Shown here: positions 63,450 through 64,000 of the stretch, piece after piece
Numbering within the stretch: the stretch's first letter is position 1
Layout: every line of letters begins with the position of its first letter
Translations under genes and position numbers: made by a program
Notes under the pieces: generated by a model
What the model was told of the DNA's origin: nothing
Database searches by the model: none
Seen by the model: only the letters and a program-made list of their open reading frames with translations
Assembly (NCBI GenBank): GCA_946902875.1
Contig: OX336340.1
Span: 18,677,566-18,741,565, forward strand
From: Nematopogon swammerdamellus
Lineage: Eukaryota; Arthropoda; Insecta; Lepidoptera; Adelidae
Direction: 5' to 3'
DNA length: 64,000 nucleotides

Positions 63450-64000
63450 TAACGTACCCATGCCGTGACCGATTTGGGGAGATTACCAATTTGTCAAGTA
63501 TACCACGCTGTGTCACACTGCACACATCACGTTCTATTTCAAAATAAAATTTAAAAACACCTTATTTGGTTCCCTTCTAGCAAATTTTTCCGAAGTACTC
63601 GACAGGCGCCGTTCATTCAAATAAACGAAAAAGTAATCGCCTGGTCATACGTTCCCTGTACGAATGGAGCGGATTTCTATATGATAATATTTTCTCGTGT
63701 TTGCTCCAGTGAGAATCATTGAATTCGTTCGTCGAATTCGACATAAACTATTGAAATGCCAAGAATCCAGCTCTTTCGTTCGTTTCTCAAGAATTACGTC
63801 CATATTTTATTACAAATCTAATTTCAATGCAATTTGTAACACTTAAACCTCTCGAAGAAATTCCTAAGCTCGCTTCTCGTCACCTAAAGCAAAATGAATA
63901 GGTCTTGCAATGTATAGTGTGTGTAGGAACATTACAGATTTATGCGCGTCCACTAAATCAAGGGGCTGGCTAGAGTCAGCGTGTGTTTAATGAACGAGCT
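63450..64000. other. Right edge: nothing recognised
   Basis: If the exon at 63377 is real, this is the start of its intron. No further exon is visible. Confidence 0.3.

Overview
This window looks like nuclear DNA of a moth or butterfly (Lepidoptera). Genes are split into short exons with GT-AG introns. Introns and intergenic DNA are packed with insect-type LINE, SINE, MITE, hAT, mariner and piggyBac debris, several with motifs I associate with lepidopteran repeats. I see no prokaryotic organisation, CRISPR array or operon.

Three protein genes can be reconstructed. (1) SRP72, the TPR subunit of the signal recognition particle, lies on the minus strand. Seven coding exons run from the start codon at 8523 to 1509, an extra duplicated exon sits at 1313-1484, and the C-terminal half is off the left edge. 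(2) A Sec24 of the A/B class, the cargo-binding subunit of the COPII inner coat, lies on the plus strand. Fifteen coding exons run from 13303 to 48641; the phases join cleanly to a 1221-residue protein. (3) A two-exon UPF0728 (C10orf53-like) gene lies on the minus strand at 49804-50461, tail to tail with Sec24. SRP72 and Sec24 are divergent with about 4.8 kb between their start codons. Both act in early secretion (ER targeting and ER exit), although shared regulation is only a guess. From 50.5 to 64 kb there is almost only repeat debris, plus two possible isolated exons (about 54.25-54.34 kb minus, 63.38-63.45 kb plus).

The most unusual structure is in Sec24. The exon coding for part of the beta-sandwich domain is followed by a head-to-tail array, giving 14 units of 171 bp (29901-32293). 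Each unit keeps the exon's own 5' splice site and no obvious strong 3' splice site, and 171 is a multiple of three. Any of the first eleven donors would therefore leave the frame intact and change protein length in 57-residue steps. A stop codon and a 1-bp deletion in unit 12 cap the series. Units 2-5 and 6-9 form a recent 684-bp higher-order duplication. Two related events are nearby: SRP72 exon 7 is tandemly duplicated (196-bp period) with the frame preserved, and a minisatellite in Sec24 intron 4 resembles exon 4 sequence.

The repeat landscape is also informative. A SINE family present in about a dozen pieces has a tRNA-like A box, a 5S-rRNA-like internal promoter block and a B-box-like motif. 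Its body also occurs behind other heads. Three hAT-type elements have recognisable 8-bp target duplications. There is an internally deleted mariner, a piggyBac relic interrupted by a SINE, one LINE with a 784-codon open frame (36375-38729), and several perfect or near-perfect hairpins. All calls are by eye; no database search or alignment was run.
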